41,294 nt of DNA from Vannielia sp. (lineage in GTDB: Bacteria > Pseudomonadota > Alphaproteobacteria > Rhodobacterales > Rhodobacteraceae), in NCBI RefSeq assembly GCF_029212645.1, contig NZ_JARGND010000030.1:1-41294 (forward strand), in the 5' to 3' direction. Positions 23,893 to 33,256 of the stretch are shown here, piece by piece; the first letter of the stretch is position 1; the number at the start of each line of letters is the position of its first letter. The position numbers were made by a program, and so were the translations under genes. The notes under the pieces are model-generated. The model was not told where the DNA came from, searched no databases, and saw nothing but the letters and a program-made list of their open reading frames with translations.

Positions 23893-24513
23893 CTACCAGT
23901 CGATCGGCAGCCGGTTACGAAAGAAGCCGCCGGTCGGCCCGTCCTCTGTCAACGTCGCCAGCCAGATCGCGGTTTCTGCCGCTTTTTCCGGGGCCGCCCC
24001 GCCGGGGCACATCGCGTTGACCTTCACGCAATCGGGCAGATCGCGGGGCAGCACCTTTGTGAGTTCATTCAGCGCCGCCGTGGCGACGCTGACCCCATCG
24101 CCTGCCTCGCCCGGCGCAGAGGAGAGGTTCACCACCCTGCCCCAGCCCCGCTCTGCCATTCCCGGCGCAAGCTTGCGGATCAGCAGGAAGGGGGCTTCCA
24201 CCATCACCTGCATCGCCTCAAAAAACCCCTCGGGGTTGACCATGAGCGAGCCTTCGGGATGCACAAGCGCGGCGTTGACCAGAATGTCGAACTCTTCGCC
24301 GTCCAGCAGCGCGGCCATATCTTCGGGGGCGGTGAGGTCCATCACGAAAAGGTCCGCGCCCAGCCGGTTTGCCGCCGCCTCCCCTGCCACCTCGCCGCGC
24401 GCGGTGATCACCACATCAAGGCCCCGCGCGATCAGCCCTTCGGCAATGGCATAGCCAATCCCCCGGCTGCCCCCGGTCACAAGGGCGCGGCGAGGGGGCG
24501 GGGCGCTGGTCAC
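23893..24513 (-). CDS. SDR-fold protein, catalytic residues missing
   Basis: A 206-residue short-chain dehydrogenase/reductase relative. The cofactor motif VTGGSRGIG (12-20) and the structural [10 protein letters not shown] are normal. The active-site stretch that is usually Y-x3-K (as in YSASKAALN) reads VSVATAALN, so both the catalytic Tyr and Lys are replaced, and the protein is shorter than usual (206 against about 250). The NNAG motif is altered to NAALV. It may bind nucleotide without reducing anything, or be on the way to decay. The GTG start overlaps the mraY stop by four bases, so it is transcribed as the tail of the dcw operon. Confidence 0.8.
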   Translation of the reverse strand: MTSAPPPRRALVTGGSRGIGYAIAEGLIARGLDVVITARGEVAGEAAANRLGADLFVMDLTAPEDMAALLDGEEFDILVNAALVHPEGSLMVNPEGFFEAMQVMVEAPFLLIRKLAPGMAERGWGRVVNLSSAPGEAGDGVSVATAALNELTKVLPRDLPDCVKVNAMCPGGAAPEKAAETAIWLATLTEDGPTGGFFRNRLPIDW

Positions 24514-25622
24514 CGCAGTTTGAGCGTGGCCAGACCGATCAGCGCCAGGATCAGCGAGATGATCCAGAAGCGGATCACGATCTGCGGCTCGGCCCAGCCG
24601 CGCTTTTCAAAGTGGTGATGCACCGGCGCCATCAGGAACACCCGCTTGCCGGTGCGCTTGAAGTAAAGCACTTGAATGATGACCGAAAGCGCCTCGGCCA
24701 CAAAGATACCGCCCACAATGGCCAGCACGATCTCGTGCTTGGTGACAACGGCAATCGCCCCAAGCGCGCCGCCCAGCGCAAGGCTGCCGGTATCGCCCAT
24801 GAACACAGCCGCAGGCGGCGCATTATACCACAAAAAGCCAAGCCCACCGCCAATGAGACCAGCGGCAAAGATCAGCAATTCCCCGGTGCCGGGGACGTAA
24901 TGCACATCAAGATATTCGGTAAAGTCGACGCGCCCCACCGCATAGGCGATCACCCCCAGCGTTCCAGCGGCAATCATCACCGGCATGATCGCAAGGCCAT
25001 CCAGCCCGTCTGTCAGGTTTACCGCGTTGGCCGCGCCCACGATCACGATCATCGAGAAGGGCACATAGAAGACCCCGAGGTTGATCAGCACATCCTTGAA
25101 CACCGGCATCGCCAACTGGTTGGAAAGCCCCTCAGGGTGCAGCCAGGCCGCCGCCCCCCCGGCCAGCGCCGCGATCAACAGGCCAAGGCCAAAGCGCAGC
25201 TTGCCCGACACGCCCTTGGTGTTGTTCTTTGACACCTTGGCATAATCATCCGCAAAGCCGATCAGCCCAAAGGCCACGGTGACCAGCAGCACAATCCACA
25301 CATAGCCCGCGTTATAGGGATCATCCCCGGTGCCATTGCTGATCCGCGCCCAAAGCAGCGTGGAAAGCGTGAGCGCCGACAGGATCAGCAAGCCCCCCAT
25401 GGTGGGTGTGCCCGCCTTTGTTTCCATGTGGCTCGCCGGGCCATCATCGCGGATCGGCTGGCCGTGTTTTTGGCGCTTCCGCAGCATGTTGATCAGCGGT
25501 CGCCCGAAGATGAACCCAAAAATCAGCGCGGTGAAAAACGCACCCCCCGCCCGGAAGGTGATGTAGCGGAAAAGGTTGAAAAAATCACCGCCGTCTGAAA
25601 GTTCAGTGAGCCAGTAGAGCAT
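24510..25622 (-). CDS. mraY: Phospho-MurNAc-pentapeptide transferase
   Basis: Forms lipid I by moving phospho-MurNAc-pentapeptide to undecaprenyl phosphate in the inner membrane. 370 residues with about ten membrane segments. Signature segments are [34 protein letters not shown] (catalytic Asp pair), [13 protein letters not shown], and [14 protein letters not shown] near the end. ATG 25622 ([16 protein letters not shown]) is the conserved start; AAAGGGGCG lies before it. It sits 16 bases after murF. In most relatives murD would follow, whereas here the SDR gene does. Confidence 0.96.
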   Translation of the reverse strand: MLYWLTELSDGGDFFNLFRYITFRAGGAFFTALIFGFIFGRPLINMLRKRQKHGQPIRDDGPASHMETKAGTPTMGGLLILSALTLSTLLWARISNGTGDDPYNAGYVWIVLLVTVAFGLIGFADDYAKVSKNNTKGVSGKLRFGLGLLIAALAGGAAAWLHPEGLSNQLAMPVFKDVLINLGVFYVPFSMIVIVGAANAVNLTDGLDGLAIMPVMIAAGTLGVIAYAVGRVDFTEYLDVHYVPGTGELLIFAAGLIGGGLGFLWYNAPPAAVFMGDTGSLALGGALGAIAVVTKHEIVLAIVGGIFVAEALSVIIQVLYFKRTGKRVFLMAPVHHHFEKRGWAEPQIVIRFWIISLILALIGLATLKLR

Positions 25623-25638
25623 GCCACGCCCCTTTTTA

Positions 25639-27069
25639 TTATCGTTTGTTGGGGCCGGATTGGCCCATTTTTCGGATCGCGTCAACAACCCGCACCAGCC
25701 CAATTCCTAGGCTGCCTTTTACAAGCACCACATCGCCTGCATCAATCAGCCTTGAGATCTCGGCCGCCATTTCGGTGCCCCCGTCGGCGTGATAGCCGCG
25801 CTGGTCTTCTGGCAGCGCGCTGTGCAGCGCTTGGGACAGAGGGCCAACGGTGTGCACCACGTCAATCGCCTCCATCGCCGGGTGCTCGGCGAGCGCGGCG
25901 TGCAGCGCCTCTTCCTGTTCGCCCAACTCCAGCATATCGCCCAGCACGGCAATGCGGCGGCCCTTGCGGGTGTGCCCCACCCCATCGCGCGGAACGCTCA
26001 CCGAAAGCATCTCAAGCGCGGCCCCCATTGAGGCGGGGTTGGCATTGTAGCTGTCGTCAAACAGGGTGAGATAGCCGCCATTCTCTGCCGGATCGGTGGT
26101 GATCTTCTCTTCCGCGCCGCGCCCCTCAAAGGGTTGCCATCTGCTCAAATCGTTGACGGCACGGCCCAGATCCGCGCCCAGCGCCTCCACCACGGCCAGT
26201 GCGCCAAGCGCGTTCATCGCAAAATGGCTGCCCGGCGAGGTGAGTTTGAACACCGCCGGTTCTCCGTGAAGGCTGGCCTTGGCAATCGTGCGCCCCTCGC
26301 TGAGAGACACCGATTGAAGCGCAAAATCCGCCTCCTTGCCGAAGGTCACAATATGCGCGCCCGCCACCGCTGCGACCTCCATCAGTATCGCCGTGACATC
26401 CAGATCGGTGTTGATCACCGCCACACCGGGCGTTGCCAGCCCGTCAAAGATCGCCGCCTTCTCGCGGGCAATCCCCTCAAGGCTTTCAAACGCGGCCAAA
26501 TGGGCGGGGGCGACGGTGGTGATCAGCGCCACATCGGGCTGGGTGAGGCGGGCCAGCGGGGCGATCTCACCGGGGTGGTTCATCCCGATCTCGATCACCG
26601 CGTAATCCACCTCCACCGGCATCCGCGCCAGCGTAAGCGGCACGCCCCAATGGTTGTTAAAGCTCTTTTCGGCTGCATGAACAGTGCCTTGCGCGGCCAG
26701 CACCGCCCGCAGCATCTCTTTCGTGGAGGTCTTGCCAACCGACCCTGTAATCCCCGCCACACGGGCCATGGTGCGGGCGCGTGCAGCGCGGGCCAGCGCC
26801 TCCAAACCCTCCAGCACGTCCTCAACCAAGAGCAGCGGCGCGCTCTCATCCACTCCTTCGGGGATGCGGGATACCAGCGCCGCCCCGGCCCCCTTTTTCA
26901 AGGCATCGGCCACAAAATCATGGCCATCGCGCTGGTCTTTCAGCGCCACAAACATCTCGCCCGGTTCGATCGAGCGGGTGTCGATGGAAAGGCCCGTCAC
27001 CGCCCAATCGCCGCGTGCCTCGCCGCCAGTTGCCTTTTCCGCGTCGGCGGAGGTCCAAAGCGCTGTCAT
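25639..27069 (-). CDS. murF: UDP-MurNAc-tripeptide:D-Ala-D-Ala ligase
   Basis: Adds D-Ala-D-Ala to the peptidoglycan precursor in the cytoplasm. 476 residues. The ATP site [10 protein letters not shown] is at 107-116. The central domain has the Mur-ligase motifs [24 protein letters not shown] and [11 protein letters not shown], and the C-terminal domain ends with [15 protein letters not shown] (usual KGSRG/S form). The ATG at 27069 overlaps the murE stop by four bases. It is part of the mraZ to mraY operon. Confidence 0.96.
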   Translation of the reverse strand: MTALWTSADAEKATGGEARGDWAVTGLSIDTRSIEPGEMFVALKDQRDGHDFVADALKKGAGAALVSRIPEGVDESAPLLLVEDVLEGLEALARAARARTMARVAGITGSVGKTSTKEMLRAVLAAQGTVHAAEKSFNNHWGVPLTLARMPVEVDYAVIEIGMNHPGEIAPLARLTQPDVALITTVAPAHLAAFESLEGIAREKAAIFDGLATPGVAVINTDLDVTAILMEVAAVAGAHIVTFGKEADFALQSVSLSEGRTIAKASLHGEPAVFKLTSPGSHFAMNALGALAVVEALGADLGRAVNDLSRWQPFEGRGAEEKITTDPAENGGYLTLFDDSYNANPASMGAALEMLSVSVPRDGVGHTRKGRRIAVLGDMLELGEQEEALHAALAEHPAMEAIDVVHTVGPLSQALHSALPEDQRGYHADGGTEMAAEISRLIDAGDVVLVKGSLGIGLVRVVDAIRKMGQSGPNKR

Positions 27070-28556
27070 GAGAGCTGCCCATCGAGTGCGGCCACCGCTA
27101 CACTGGCCTGCTCTACATCATCAAAGGGAAACACATCATCCCCCACGATCTGCCCGGTTTCATGGCCTTTGCCCGCGATCAGCAGCGCATCCCCCGGCCC
27201 CAGCGCATCAACGCCGCGCAGGATCGCCTCGGCGCGGTCCGCCACCTCAATCGCCTCACCGTCCGCCGCCAGAATTGCGGCGCGGATCTCGCCCGGGGCT
27301 TCGCTGCGCGGGTTATCATCGGTGACAAAGCGCAGATCGGCGTGGTCGCGCGCCGCCTCGCCCATCAGCGGGCGCTTGCCCTTGTCGCGGTCACCGCCCG
27401 CGCCGTAAACCACCACGAGGCGGCCCATCACATGCGGGCGCAGCGCGGTGAGCGCGGTGGCCAGGGCATCAGGCGTATGGGCAAAATCCACAAACACCGC
27501 CGCCCCGTTGTCGCGGGTTGCGGCAAGCTGCATCCGGCCCCGCACCGTGGTGAGATGCTCCAGCGCGTTGAACACTTCCAACGGTTCGCTGCCCGAGGCA
27601 ATCGCCAGCCCTGCGGCCACCATCACATTCTCGGCCTGAAAGCCGCCGATCAACGGCAAACGCACCTGTCGCGGCGTGCCCTCATGCAAAAAGCGCAGGT
27701 CTTGCCCGGAGGGGTCAAACCGTTGCGACACAATGCAAAGTTCGTATTCCTCATTGCGCCCCACCCTCAGAACCGGGTGGCCATTGGCATGGGCAATCGA
27801 CGCCATATCGGGGCCGCGCTCATCCTGCATGTTGATCACCGCTGGCGCCTCCTCGGCCAGCACCCGATCAAACAGCCGCGCCTTGGCGGCGAAATAGGCC
27901 TCGAAGCTTTCGTGATAATCCAGATGATCCTGCGAGAAGTTGGTAAAGCCCGCCGCCGCCAGCCGCACCCCATCAAGGCGGCGCTGCTCCAGCCCGTGGC
28001 TGCTGGCCTCCATCGCACAATGCGTCACCCCCTGCTCCACCGCCGCCGCGAGGGTGCGGTGCAGGGTGATCGGCTCGGGCGTGGTATGGGCCAGCGGAAA
28101 TTCCCACGCGCCCTCCACCCCGGTTGTGCCAAGGTTCACCGCCGAAAGGCCCATCGCCATCCAGATTTGCCGGGTAAAACTGGCGACCGAGGTTTTGCCA
28201 TTGGTGCCCGTTACCGCAACCATCACATCGGGTTGCGCGCCAAACCACAGGGCGGCGGCCATTGCGAGCGCGCCACGCGGATCTTCGGCAATGATGAGGG
28301 CCACGTTGTGCTGCGCCAGATCATCAGCGGCAATCTTCGCGCCCTCGGCATCGGTCAATACCGCGCCCGCGCCCATCCTCAGCGCATAGGTAATAAACTC
28401 GCCGCCATGCAGGTTGCTCCCCGGCAAAGCCGCAAACAGAAACCCCTGCTTCACGTCGCGGCTGTCTACCGCAAGGCCCGTCACCTGCGCCTCGGCCCCG
28501 CCCTGCGCGGTCAGGCCCAGCTCTGCCAGCGATTTCCTTTTGCCCGTCATGCTCAT
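27066..28556 (-). CDS. murE: UDP-MurNAc-L-Ala-D-Glu:meso-diaminopimelate ligase
   Basis: Adds the third peptide residue to the peptidoglycan precursor. About 496 residues. The ATP loop VTGTNGKTS is near 115-123, EASSHGLEQRR and SQDHLDYHESFEAYFAAK carry the carbamoyl-Lys region, and the C-terminal DDNPRSEAP motif predicts meso-diaminopimelate specificity, as expected in Gram-negatives. I prefer the ATG at 28556 (MSMTGKRKSLAEL), with GAGGGCG placed as a ribosome site; ATG 28550 is a close alternative and GTG 28571 looks too early. It follows ftsI by about 20 bases. Confidence 0.95.
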   Translation of the reverse strand: MSMTGKRKSLAELGLTAQGGAEAQVTGLAVDSRDVKQGFLFAALPGSNLHGGEFITYALRMGAGAVLTDAEGAKIAADDLAQHNVALIIAEDPRGALAMAAALWFGAQPDVMVAVTGTNGKTSVASFTRQIWMAMGLSAVNLGTTGVEGAWEFPLAHTTPEPITLHRTLAAAVEQGVTHCAMEASSHGLEQRRLDGVRLAAAGFTNFSQDHLDYHESFEAYFAAKARLFDRVLAEEAPAVINMQDERGPDMASIAHANGHPVLRVGRNEEYELCIVSQRFDPSGQDLRFLHEGTPRQVRLPLIGGFQAENVMVAAGLAIASGSEPLEVFNALEHLTTVRGRMQLAATRDNGAAVFVDFAHTPDALATALTALRPHVMGRLVVVYGAGGDRDKGKRPLMGEAARDHADLRFVTDDNPRSEAPGEIRAAILAADGEAIEVADRAEAILRGVDALGPGDALLIAGKGHETGQIVGDDVFPFDDVEQASVAVAALDGQLS

Positions 28557-28577
28557 CGCCAGCGCCCTCACATTACC

Positions 28578-30359
28578 CTAGTTCGACGCTTTTATTATTG
28601 CAGCTTCCACCGTGGGTTCAACGCTTGGTCTGAGGCCCAGCAGCGGCGCGGTGCGGCGGATCATCTCGGCGGCCACCGGCACCGCCGTCCAGCCAGCGGT
28701 GCGGCGCGGTTTTGGCCCCGAAAGTTCCACCGGCTCATCAAGGCTGACCACCAGCACATACTTGGGATCATGCGCCGGGAAGACGCTGGCGAACGTGGCG
28801 ATCACCTTGTCATCATAATAGCCGCCGCGCGGTTTGGGCTTGTCGGCGGTGCCGGTCTTGCCGCCCACCGCATAGCCCTCAACCTCGCCAAAGCTGGCGG
28901 TGCCCTCGGCAACAACCTTGCGCAGCATGGTGCGCGCCTGCGCCGAGGTGCGCGCGCTCACCACGCGCGGGCCGGGCTGGGGTTGCTCGCGCTTCAGCAG
29001 CGTCGGGTAAATCCGCGTGCCGCCATTCAGCAGCGAGGCATAGGCCGTGGCCAGATGCAGCGGCGAGGCCGAAAGACCGTGGCCATAGCTGATCGTCATC
29101 GTCGAAATCTCTGACCAGTTGCGCGGCAGCAGCGGCCTGCCGGTAGGCGCTTCGACCAGTTCCACCGGCACCGGCTCAAGGAAGCCGAGGCTATCAAGAA
29201 ACCCGCGCTGGCGCTTTTCACCGATCTGCATCGCAAGCCGCGCGGTGCCGATGTTGGAGCTTTTCACAATTATCTCTGTCACCGACAAGGCATTGCCGTA
29301 GTTATGAAAATCCCGAATGCGATGCTTGCCCCAGGCCAGCGGCCCCTTGGTGTTGATCGTCGTTTCCGGGTTCACCAGGCCGAGCTCAAGCGCCTGCGCG
29401 GCGGCAAAAATCTTGAAAGTCGAGCCAAGCTCATACACTCCCTGCACCGCGCGGTTAAACAGCGGGCTGTCGGCTTGGTCACCCGTCGTCAGCGGGCGCG
29501 GGCGGTCATTCGGGTCAAAGTCGGGCAGGCTCACCATGGCGATGATCTCCCCGGTGCGCGCCTCCATCAGCACGGCGGCGGCGCCTTTGGCGTTCATCAG
29601 CTTCATGCCGCCATAAAGCACATCTTCGGCGGCGGCCTGCACAGTGAGATCAATCGACAGTTGCAGCGGCTCGCCGGCGCGGGCCGGATCGCGCAGCGCC
29701 TCGTCAAACGCCTTCTCGATCCCCGCCGTGCCGATCACCTCGGCCGAATGCACCCCCTCGCGGCCAAAGCTGGCCCCGCCAAGGATATGCGCGGCGAGCT
29801 TGCCATTGGGGTAAAGGCGCATCTCGCGCGGGCCAAACATCAGGCCCGGCTCGCCAATATCATGCACCGCCTGCATCTGCTCGGGGCTGATCTTTTTCTT
29901 CACCCACACAAACTTGCGGTCCCCGGTAAACTGGCGCTCAAGCCTTTTCACGTCGATGTCGGGGAAGATCTTGCCAAGCTCCCGCGCGGCGCGCTTGCGA
30001 TCCACCATCATCGGCGGCTGGGCATAAAGCGAGTGAGTCGAAAGATTGGTTGCCAGCACCCGCCCACGCCGGTCGGTGATATCGGCGCGGGTGGCCGAAA
30101 TCAGCTCTGCACGGCCAATCGAGCGCGGTTCTGCCGGATCAGACGAGGCCAAATGCCCCATCCGCACCCCGATCACCACGAAGGCACAAAAGAAGCACAC
30201 CCCCAGCACAAAAAGCCGCCCCTCGGCGCGGCCGCGCAGCTTGTCTCGCTGCACTTCGTGGCGTTTGCGCAGGTTCTCGCGCTCAATGCAATCGGGGTTC
30301 TGGCCACTGGCACGGGCCGAAAGGATACGCGCCAGCGGGCGCAGCGGTGTGCGTGTCAT
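28578..30359 (-). CDS. ftsI: Septal peptidoglycan transpeptidase (PBP3)
   Basis: The division-specific class B penicillin-binding protein, which cross-links peptidoglycan at the septum. 593 residues: a basic cytoplasmic N-terminus, one membrane helix (about 49-66), a dimerisation/pedestal domain, and the transpeptidase domain. The catalytic motifs are complete: STFK with Ser313, SSN at 367-369, and KTGTA at 501-505. The ATG at 30359 overlaps the ftsL stop by four bases, the usual coupling in this cluster. FtsI works with FtsW, which is not in this window. Confidence 0.96.
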   Translation of the reverse strand: MTRTPLRPLARILSARASGQNPDCIERENLRKRHEVQRDKLRGRAEGRLFVLGVCFFCAFVVIGVRMGHLASSDPAEPRSIGRAELISATRADITDRRGRVLATNLSTHSLYAQPPMMVDRKRAARELGKIFPDIDVKRLERQFTGDRKFVWVKKKISPEQMQAVHDIGEPGLMFGPREMRLYPNGKLAAHILGGASFGREGVHSAEVIGTAGIEKAFDEALRDPARAGEPLQLSIDLTVQAAAEDVLYGGMKLMNAKGAAAVLMEARTGEIIAMVSLPDFDPNDRPRPLTTGDQADSPLFNRAVQGVYELGSTFKIFAAAQALELGLVNPETTINTKGPLAWGKHRIRDFHNYGNALSVTEIIVKSSNIGTARLAMQIGEKRQRGFLDSLGFLEPVPVELVEAPTGRPLLPRNWSEISTMTISYGHGLSASPLHLATAYASLLNGGTRIYPTLLKREQPQPGPRVVSARTSAQARTMLRKVVAEGTASFGEVEGYAVGGKTGTADKPKPRGGYYDDKVIATFASVFPAHDPKYVLVVSLDEPVELSGPKPRRTAGWTAVPVAAEMIRRTAPLLGLRPSVEPTVEAAIIKASN

Positions 30360-30709
30360 GGATTGCTCTCCTCGGTGAGTTCTCCAACGATATCAACAGG
30401 ATCGGTGATCGGCTCCAGCACCGGCGCCGGAAAGGACACCTGATCCACCCGGCCAAATTGCTCGGCCCCAAAGGGCAGCAGGCCAAGGCGGCTGAAGTTA
30501 AGCTCCGCCAGTTCGGCCAGCCGCTCGGGGCGGTTCAGATAGGCCCACTCGGCGCGCAGCATGGCGCGGGTGTCGTAAAGCGCACGAATTTCCTCGCGCA
30601 GCTGCGAAACGGTCTTTTGCGCGTGCTGGGTTTCATAGTTTTCCCGGTAGGCCCAAAAGGCCAGCCCCATCACCGCCAGCGCCGAGATGACATAAAAGAA
30701 ACCGCGCAT
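30356..30709 (-). CDS. ftsL: Cell division protein FtsL
   Basis: A small bitopic division protein of 117 residues that forms a coiled coil with FtsB and FtsQ to activate septal synthesis. One membrane helix (about 3-20) is followed by a coiled-coil-like stretch (TQHAQKTVSQLREEIRALYDT, then LRAEWAYLNRPERLAELA). Sequence conservation in this family is low, so the call rests on size, topology and position between rsmH and ftsI. The C-terminal tail is Pro/acid-rich. Confidence 0.9.
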   Translation of the reverse strand: MRGFFYVISALAVMGLAFWAYRENYETQHAQKTVSQLREEIRALYDTRAMLRAEWAYLNRPERLAELAELNFSRLGLLPFGAEQFGRVDQVSFPAPVLEPITDPVDIVGELTEESNP

Positions 30710-30715
30710 CCTCGC

Positions 30716-31720
30716 CTACCCTTTCCACCAGTGTTTCGGGCCCGGCAGGCCCAGCTTGGCCCTGTCGACCGGCCCGCCGTCCATGCCCGTGCGCCGCGCC
30801 ATCCGCAGCTTGGCAGAGCGGGCGCGCGGGTTGGCCTCCACCTCATCCTTCGAGGGGGCGACGGCCTTTTTCGTGATCGCGGCAAAGGGCGCGGGGGCCT
30901 CCTCCACCTCGGGCGCATAGCGGCTGCCACGCGGGGCCGCGCCGGAGCGGGCCTGCAAATAGCGCTTCACCACCCGGTCTTCGAGCGAATGAAAGGTGAC
31001 GACCGCCAGAATACCGCCCTCGCCCAGCAGCCCCTCGGCGGCCTCAAGCCCGGCGATCAGCTCGCCAAATTCGTCGTTCACCGCAATGCGGATGCCCTGA
31101 AAGCTGCGGGTCGCCGGGTGCACCTGCCCCTGCTTTGGCCCCGGTTTGGGCTTTGGCAGGCAGCTTGCCACCACCTCGGCCAACTCCAGCGTGCGGGTGA
31201 AGGGCCGCGCCTTGACAATGGCACGCGCAATCCGCCGCGCCGCCCGCTCTTCGCCGTAAAAGTGAATGATATCCGCCAGATGCGCCTCATCGGCCTGGTT
31301 GACCAGATCCGCCGCCGTTGGTCCCTGCCCGCTCATCCGCATATCAAGCGGCCCATCCCGCATGAAGGAAAAGCCGCGCTCGGCCTGATCAATCTGCATC
31401 GAGGAAACGCCAAGATCGAGCACCACGCCATCCACCGGGCCGTCCACAAGTTCGCTCATCTGCGAAAACGGCCCCTCAACCAGCGCGATGCGCCCCTCAA
31501 ACGCGGCGCACAACTCCGCCGCCCCGGCGATCGCCGTTGGGTCCCGGTCAATCCCCGTCACCTTTTCTGCGCCCGCCTCCAGCAAACGGCGGGTGTAGCC
31601 GCCTGCCCCAAAGGTGCCGTCAACCCAATGGCCGTGCACCGGCGCAGCGCGCTCGATCAGCGGATCAATCAGAACGGGAACGTGCGGGGGTTCAGGCGAA
31701 AGCATCTTGGCTGCCGCCAT
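30716..31720 (-). CDS. rsmH: 16S rRNA C1402 N4-methyltransferase
   Basis: Methylates 16S rRNA at position C1402 (formerly MraW). 334 residues. The SAM-binding region is [18 protein letters not shown] near residue 33, followed by [10 protein letters not shown]-type chemistry ([10 protein letters not shown]) and later motifs [24 protein letters not shown] and [18 protein letters not shown], which are diagnostic. The start at 31720 is three bases after the mraZ stop. The tail is basic, as is usual. Confidence 0.96.
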   Translation of the reverse strand: MAAAKMLSPEPPHVPVLIDPLIERAAPVHGHWVDGTFGAGGYTRRLLEAGAEKVTGIDRDPTAIAGAAELCAAFEGRIALVEGPFSQMSELVDGPVDGVVLDLGVSSMQIDQAERGFSFMRDGPLDMRMSGQGPTAADLVNQADEAHLADIIHFYGEERAARRIARAIVKARPFTRTLELAEVVASCLPKPKPGPKQGQVHPATRSFQGIRIAVNDEFGELIAGLEAAEGLLGEGGILAVVTFHSLEDRVVKRYLQARSGAAPRGSRYAPEVEEAPAPFAAITKKAVAPSKDEVEANPRARSAKLRMARRTGMDGGPVDRAKLGLPGPKHWWKG

Positions 31721-31723
31721 GGC

Positions 31724-32230
31724 TCAACCCTCCGCCTGTTTGCTTTCGAGGAATACCAGCGGATCAAAGTCGTCGCCCATCTCATCGAGCCACGCCTCAT
31801 CTTCCACGCCGAATTTCTCGTTATAGGTTTCGGGCTTCCAAATCTGAAAGCTGTCGCCGGTGGCGATAAAAAACGCCTCGCCTTCAATGCCGATCTTCTC
31901 GCGCAGCTTTGCGGGCAGCACGAGGCGCCCGGTTTCGTCTACCGATGTCGGCAGCGAAAGGCCGCTATAGAGTCGCTCAAGATAGCGCCGCTCCCTGGTG
32001 CCGCGCGGCATTGCTGCAATCTGCGCGTCGATCTCGTTGATCGCGTTGACGGTGTAACATTTGAGGTGATCCTGGCGATGATCGCCGTAAACGATCACAA
32101 GGTTGGGGGTGCCGCCCTCTTGGCACTCCGGGTCTTCAGCCGCCAGCACATGGCGAAACAGGGCCGGGATCGAGACCCTGCCCTTCGTATCCACCTTGTG
32201 GTGGCTTTCGCCTCTGAACCTGCGACCCAA
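31724..32230 (-). CDS. mraZ: Transcriptional regulator MraZ
   Basis: A SpoVT/AbrB-fold DNA-binding regulator that in E. coli represses its own dcw operon by binding TGGGN repeats. 168 residues with the two characteristic repeats, VDTKGRVSIPALFR near the N-terminus and VDETGRLVLPAKLREKI around 80-97. The start is a TTG at 32230, with AAGGAG placed eight bases before it; no in-frame ATG gives a full first repeat. A GC hairpin (GGCCCC/GGGGCC, 32265-32286) lies in the leader. TGGGA pairs that could be its operators lie further upstream. Confidence 0.94.
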   Translation of the reverse strand: MGRRFRGESHHKVDTKGRVSIPALFRHVLAAEDPECQEGGTPNLVIVYGDHRQDHLKCYTVNAINEIDAQIAAMPRGTRERRYLERLYSGLSLPTSVDETGRLVLPAKLREKIGIEGEAFFIATGDSFQIWKPETYNEKFGVEDEAWLDEMGDDFDPLVFLESKQAEG

Positions 32231-32510
32231 CCTGCCGCTCCTTCACCTGTCTGTCCCCGTCAGCGGCCCCTCCCCGGTTTGGGGCCCTGAAATGAAAACG
32301 GCGGACTGAGCTACTGCCATGTGCCCAATCCGCCGCCCTCGTCCCATCTCTGGGTGTCCGGCTGCGCGCGCCACCTGGGGGGATGTCTGCTCGCCCGCGC
32401 GCCGGATCTCTTAATTAGATGAAAGCGGGTGCCTGTATGAAACCTGACTTGGGAGTTTGCGATCTTGCGCCGCTTTTTGTTCCCGTCTTCATCTTGAAAC
32501 AGGTATGCCA

Positions 32511-32525
32511 TGGGAAATCGTGGGA
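32511..32525 (+). promoter_or_regulatory. Candidate MraZ box pair A
   Basis: TGGGA-AATCG-TGGGA: two TGGGN elements exactly 10 bp apart, the spacing described for E. coli MraZ operators. It lies about 280 bases upstream of mraZ but in opposite orientation to the gene. Confidence 0.4.
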
Positions 32526-32680
32526 AGCAACACCGCTGTATGGGCATTTAGGGGGTTTGGTGTGCTCACGGGCTTGGATGACAAGGGCAAATCACCCAAT
32601 TTTGACTGATTTTTGAGAAGGTATGGTGTGAGAAGCCGGAAATACCCCTAGATATGGTGCCCTCCGGACGAGCCAGGTTT

Positions 32681-32695
32681 TCCCGCGATTTCCCT
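32681..32695 (-). promoter_or_regulatory. Candidate MraZ box pair B
   Basis: On the minus strand, AGGGA-AATCG-CGGGA: the same five-base spacer (AATCG) and 10-bp phase as pair A, with a degenerate first base. Oriented like mraZ. Confidence 0.35.
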
Positions 32696-32826
32696 AAAAA
32701 AACTGCCCGCGAAGAGGTTAGAGGCCGGTATTGCCCGCAAAATCCGCCCGAATCAACCCCATTTCCCCCGGTTCCCAAGGTTCACGCCCGCTTGATTCGC
32801 CGCGATTCCGCCATCGGACCATGATT

Positions 32827-32853
32827 TCCCATACCCCATCCCATAGGATCCCA
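32827..32853 (-). promoter_or_regulatory. Candidate MraZ box cluster C
   Basis: On the minus strand, TGGGA-TCCTA-TGGGA (32853-32839) has the exact 10-bp phase. A TGGGG and another TGGGA (32831-32827) follow within 15 bases. It is the densest TGGGN cluster I noticed in the window. The distance to mraZ (about 600 bases) is long for a direct operator, unless the promoter lies far upstream. Confidence 0.4.
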
Positions 32854-33024
32854 TGGGCGACATTGCCGGACATGGAACGACGGCTGCAAAGGCCTCTCAG
32901 CCTCCCCGCCCAACCTCAAGCCGGTCAAGCGCCTGCCCGTGGGATGGCGCACACCAGTCGTTCGAAAGCCCTTTATGGTTGCCAGGTCCTCTTCCGGTCA
33001 TTCGGCGCGCCAACGGCAAGGGAA

Positions 33025-33081
33025 CGCCAGCCCGCCGGGACGGGCAGGCGCTCGACCGGCGCCTTCGGCTTGGCTCCGGTC
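33025..33081. other. Two adjacent strong hairpins in the mraZ-mrp gap
   Basis: Hairpin 1: CGCCAGCCCG (33025-33034) pairs with CGGGCAGGCG (33041-33050) with a single A-A mismatch and loop CCGGGA. Hairpin 2: GACCGG (33054-33059) pairs with CCGGTC (33076-33081), with GCC/GGC pairing inside. Further inverted pairs follow at 33081-33096 (CGGG/CCCG) and at 33112-33150 (TGGGCGC/GCGCCCA). Transcript direction is unknown. Confidence 0.5.
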
Positions 33082-33256
33082 GGGGTACGCAACCCGAGAG
33101 CGGCATTCCATTGGGCGCGGAGCCGATTTACCTTAAGGCCCAAGCGCCCAGCCGCCAGATGGGCGACGGCAGCCACCTGTCCGGAAATGGCGCTCATTCT
33201 TGTCATTTGCCAGTAGAGCGACGCAGCCCCTCGGCCCGCCACCCCTCGCTACACTA

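Noticed and set aside
27162-29114. Very long plus-strand open frame opposite murE and ftsI
   Set aside because: It is a high-GC antisense shadow of two unmistakable genes; the translation is His/Arg/Gly-rich without domains.
30347-32290. Long plus-strand open frame opposite ftsL, rsmH and mraZ
   Set aside because: Antisense shadow caused by GC bias; the coding evidence is on the minus strand.
32311-32547. 78-codon frame upstream of mraZ
   Set aside because: Composition is not protein-like, and it runs through a candidate MraZ box and the mraZ leader.
32973-33242. 89-codon minus-strand reading frame
   Set aside because: No ribosome site, no recognised domain, and the region is dominated by inverted repeats; left as part of the unexplained gap.
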